DNA from: Leptotrichia sp. oral taxon 215 str. W9775
Lineage (GTDB): Bacteria > Fusobacteriota > Fusobacteriia > Fusobacteriales > Leptotrichiaceae
DNA: 7,743 bases
Assembly (NCBI RefSeq): GCF_000469505.1
Contig: NZ_KI272864.1
Coordinates: 1-7,743 of the forward strand
Direction: 5' to 3'
Positions 7,145 to 7,743 of this stretch are shown piece by piece. The first letter of the stretch is position 1, and every line of letters begins with the position of its first letter. The position numbers and the translations under genes were made by a program. The notes under the pieces were generated by a model, which was not told the origin of the DNA, did not search any database, and saw only the letters and a program-made list of their open reading frames with translations.

Positions 7145-7170
7145 CTAATTGATAAATGCTATTTAATTAG
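7145..7170 (+). repeat. Weak hairpin in the FadA-like mRNA leader
   Basis: CTAATTGA at 7145-7152 can pair with TTAATTAG at 7163-7170 as 8 pairs including one G-U, around a 10-base loop. It is the clearest fold in the predicted leader, but AU pairing makes it unstable. A role in mRNA stability or translation is only a possibility. Confidence 0.25.
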
Positions 7171-7223
7171 AAATAACACTATAAAATAGAATGGATAATG
7201 TTATTCAAAGTAATGCTATATTT

Positions 7224-7230
7224 AAGGAGG
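7224..7230 (+). promoter_or_regulatory. Strong Shine-Dalgarno site that sets the FadA-like start
   Basis: AAGGAGG at 7224-7230 lies 6 bases before the ATG at 7237. It decides the start: the longer in-frame ATG at 7198 would put this site inside the coding region and add 13 residues in front of a good signal peptide. Confidence 0.9.
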
Positions 7231-7236
7231 AAAAAT

Positions 7237-7626
7237 ATGAAAAGGAAAATACTTTTGCTGTCAGCTTTATTTATAATGGCAACGGTAAGTTATTCAGCAG
7301 AAAAACAAAGTCTGGAGGCAAGTCTGAATTCAATAGAAAATAAGTTTAACGACCTGCTTGAAAAAGAAGCACAGAAGAAAAGGGAATTTGAAGTACAGAA
7401 GGCTCAGCTTGAAAATGAAGTTGCAGACCTTAAAGCAAAAGAAGAAGGAAAGGAAAAACTTTTTGAAAAATTGAAGAAGGATTCAGAAGTTAGATGGCAC
7501 AGGGACAAATATAAGCAAATCCTAAACAACTATGATACATATTACAAAAATCTAGCAAAATTAATAAGAGAAAAAGAACAGAAAATAGCTGAATTGGAAC
7601 AAATATTAGCAATAATGGGAAATTAG
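7237..7626 (+). CDS. FadA-family adhesin, secreted helical hairpin
   Basis: This 129-residue protein is predicted to be exported by Sec and to act as a surface or secreted adhesin of the FadA family (PF09403-type), whose members fold as antiparallel helical hairpins and assemble into filaments. The length equals that of F. nucleatum pre-FadA. Residues 1-20 are a signal peptide: basic Met-Lys-Arg-Lys, a hydrophobic core, and likely cleavage after Ser20, leaving about 109 residues starting Ala-Glu-Lys-Gln. There is no lipobox Cys. The mature part is almost all charged helix with heptad hydrophobics. The C-terminal half aligns by eye with FadA: Arg-Trp-x-x-x-x-Tyr near 86-92, Tyr99, Leu106, Ile117 and the final Gly-Asn. 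FadA's Leu7-Leu11-Leu14 chain corresponds to Leu-Leu-Ile at mature positions 6, 10 and 13. It is richer in Lys and Glu than FadA, so it is probably a paralogue-type member. It has its own promoter and is not in an operon with the upstream gene. Confidence 0.85.
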   Translation: MKRKILLLSALFIMATVSYSAEKQSLEASLNSIENKFNDLLEKEAQKKREFEVQKAQLENEVADLKAKEEGKEKLFEKLKKDSEVRWHRDKYKQILNNYDTYYKNLAKLIREKEQKIAELEQILAIMGN

Positions 7627-7632
7627 TTAAGT

Positions 7633-7662
7633 AAAATATTGAAGGATATAACAAAATATTTT
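7633..7662 (+). terminator. Possible weak terminator after the FadA-like gene
   Basis: AAAATATT at 7633-7640 is complementary to AATATTTT at 7655-7662, and the right arm runs into a short T stretch. The stem has no G-C pair and the loop is 14 bases, so it would be unstable. It is the best candidate visible after the stop codon but is weakly supported. Confidence 0.2.
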
Positions 7663-7715
7663 TATTCATTCTACTTAATTTTATTTGCATGAAACAGCAG
7701 TTCATTAATAAAAAA

Positions 7716-7743
7716 TCATAAACTCGCCAATGGCTCAGACAAT
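7716..7743 (-). other. Possible C-terminal end of a minus-strand gene cut by the window edge
   Basis: Reading the minus strand from the right edge gives an open frame ending Leu-Ser-Glu-Pro-Leu-Ala-Ser-Leu followed by TGA (7718-7716). Bases 7722-7740 have 11 G/C of 19, an abrupt change from the AT-rich spacer, as at a coding boundary. Only eight residues are visible, so no family can be assigned and chance is a real alternative. Confidence 0.25.

Larger units (their letters stand above)
6774..7236. other. Intergenic region with terminator, promoter and leader
   Basis: This gap of about 460 bases is extremely AT-rich and holds no convincing gene. It begins with the second TAA of the autotransporter stop pair, followed by an intrinsic terminator, an AT-only inverted repeat, an extended -10 promoter and a leader of about 185 bases. 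The longest leader open frame, 7057-7152, is 31 codons, lysine- and asparagine-rich, has no ribosome binding site and is not called. I see no tRNA, riboswitch or CRISPR repeat. Confidence 0.8.

Noticed and set aside
7198..7236. Upstream in-frame ATG adding 13 residues to the FadA-like protein
   Set aside because: No ribosome binding site before 7198, and the extension would bury the AAGGAGG site and displace the signal peptide. The start at 7237 also gives exactly the FadA-like length of 129.
7490..7705. Minus-strand open frame of 71 codons
   Set aside because: Overlaps the FadA-like gene over most of its length. The plus strand has the ribosome binding site, signal peptide and family match.

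Overview
The window looks like Fusobacteriota, most likely Leptotrichia or a close relative. The DNA is very AT-rich, with A/T-ending codons and long A/T runs between genes. Two Gram-negative surface proteins of fusobacterial type are present. The C-terminal third of the large protein matches, from memory and not by search, the shared C-terminal region of fusobacterial type Va autotransporters such as RadD and Fap2. The small protein has the size and layout of FadA-family adhesins. Genus and species are inference.

Layout. (1) Bases 1-6773, + strand: the 3' part of a giant monomeric autotransporter gene with at least 2256 codons visible. Its 5' end, including the signal peptide, lies before the window. 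In order it has a Pro-rich entry segment, a long irregular passenger, a non-repetitive central block, a regular run of about 26 beta-helix-like rungs averaging 26 residues, a second Pro-rich segment, a conserved end-of-passenger domain, a helical pore linker and a C-terminal beta-barrel. (2) Bases 6774-7236: a non-coding gap of about 460 bases with a strong intrinsic terminator, an AT-only inverted repeat, an extended -10 promoter and a leader of about 185 bases. (3) Bases 7237-7626, + strand: a 129-residue FadA-family adhesin with a signal peptide and a strong ribosome binding site. (4) Bases 7627-7743: a short AT-rich tail. Its last 20 or so bases turn more GC-rich and may be the end of a minus-strand gene.

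How they fit together. Both products are predicted to leave the cytoplasm by Sec and act at the outer surface, the large one anchored by its own barrel and the small one as an exported helical hairpin that could form filaments. The terminator and separate promoter suggest separate transcription, so any cooperation would be at the cell surface and not through one operon. Nothing here proves a new system. The most distinctive features are the phase-locked rung array with its N-to-C shortening, and the pairing of a giant autotransporter with a FadA-like gene that has its own promoter and long leader.
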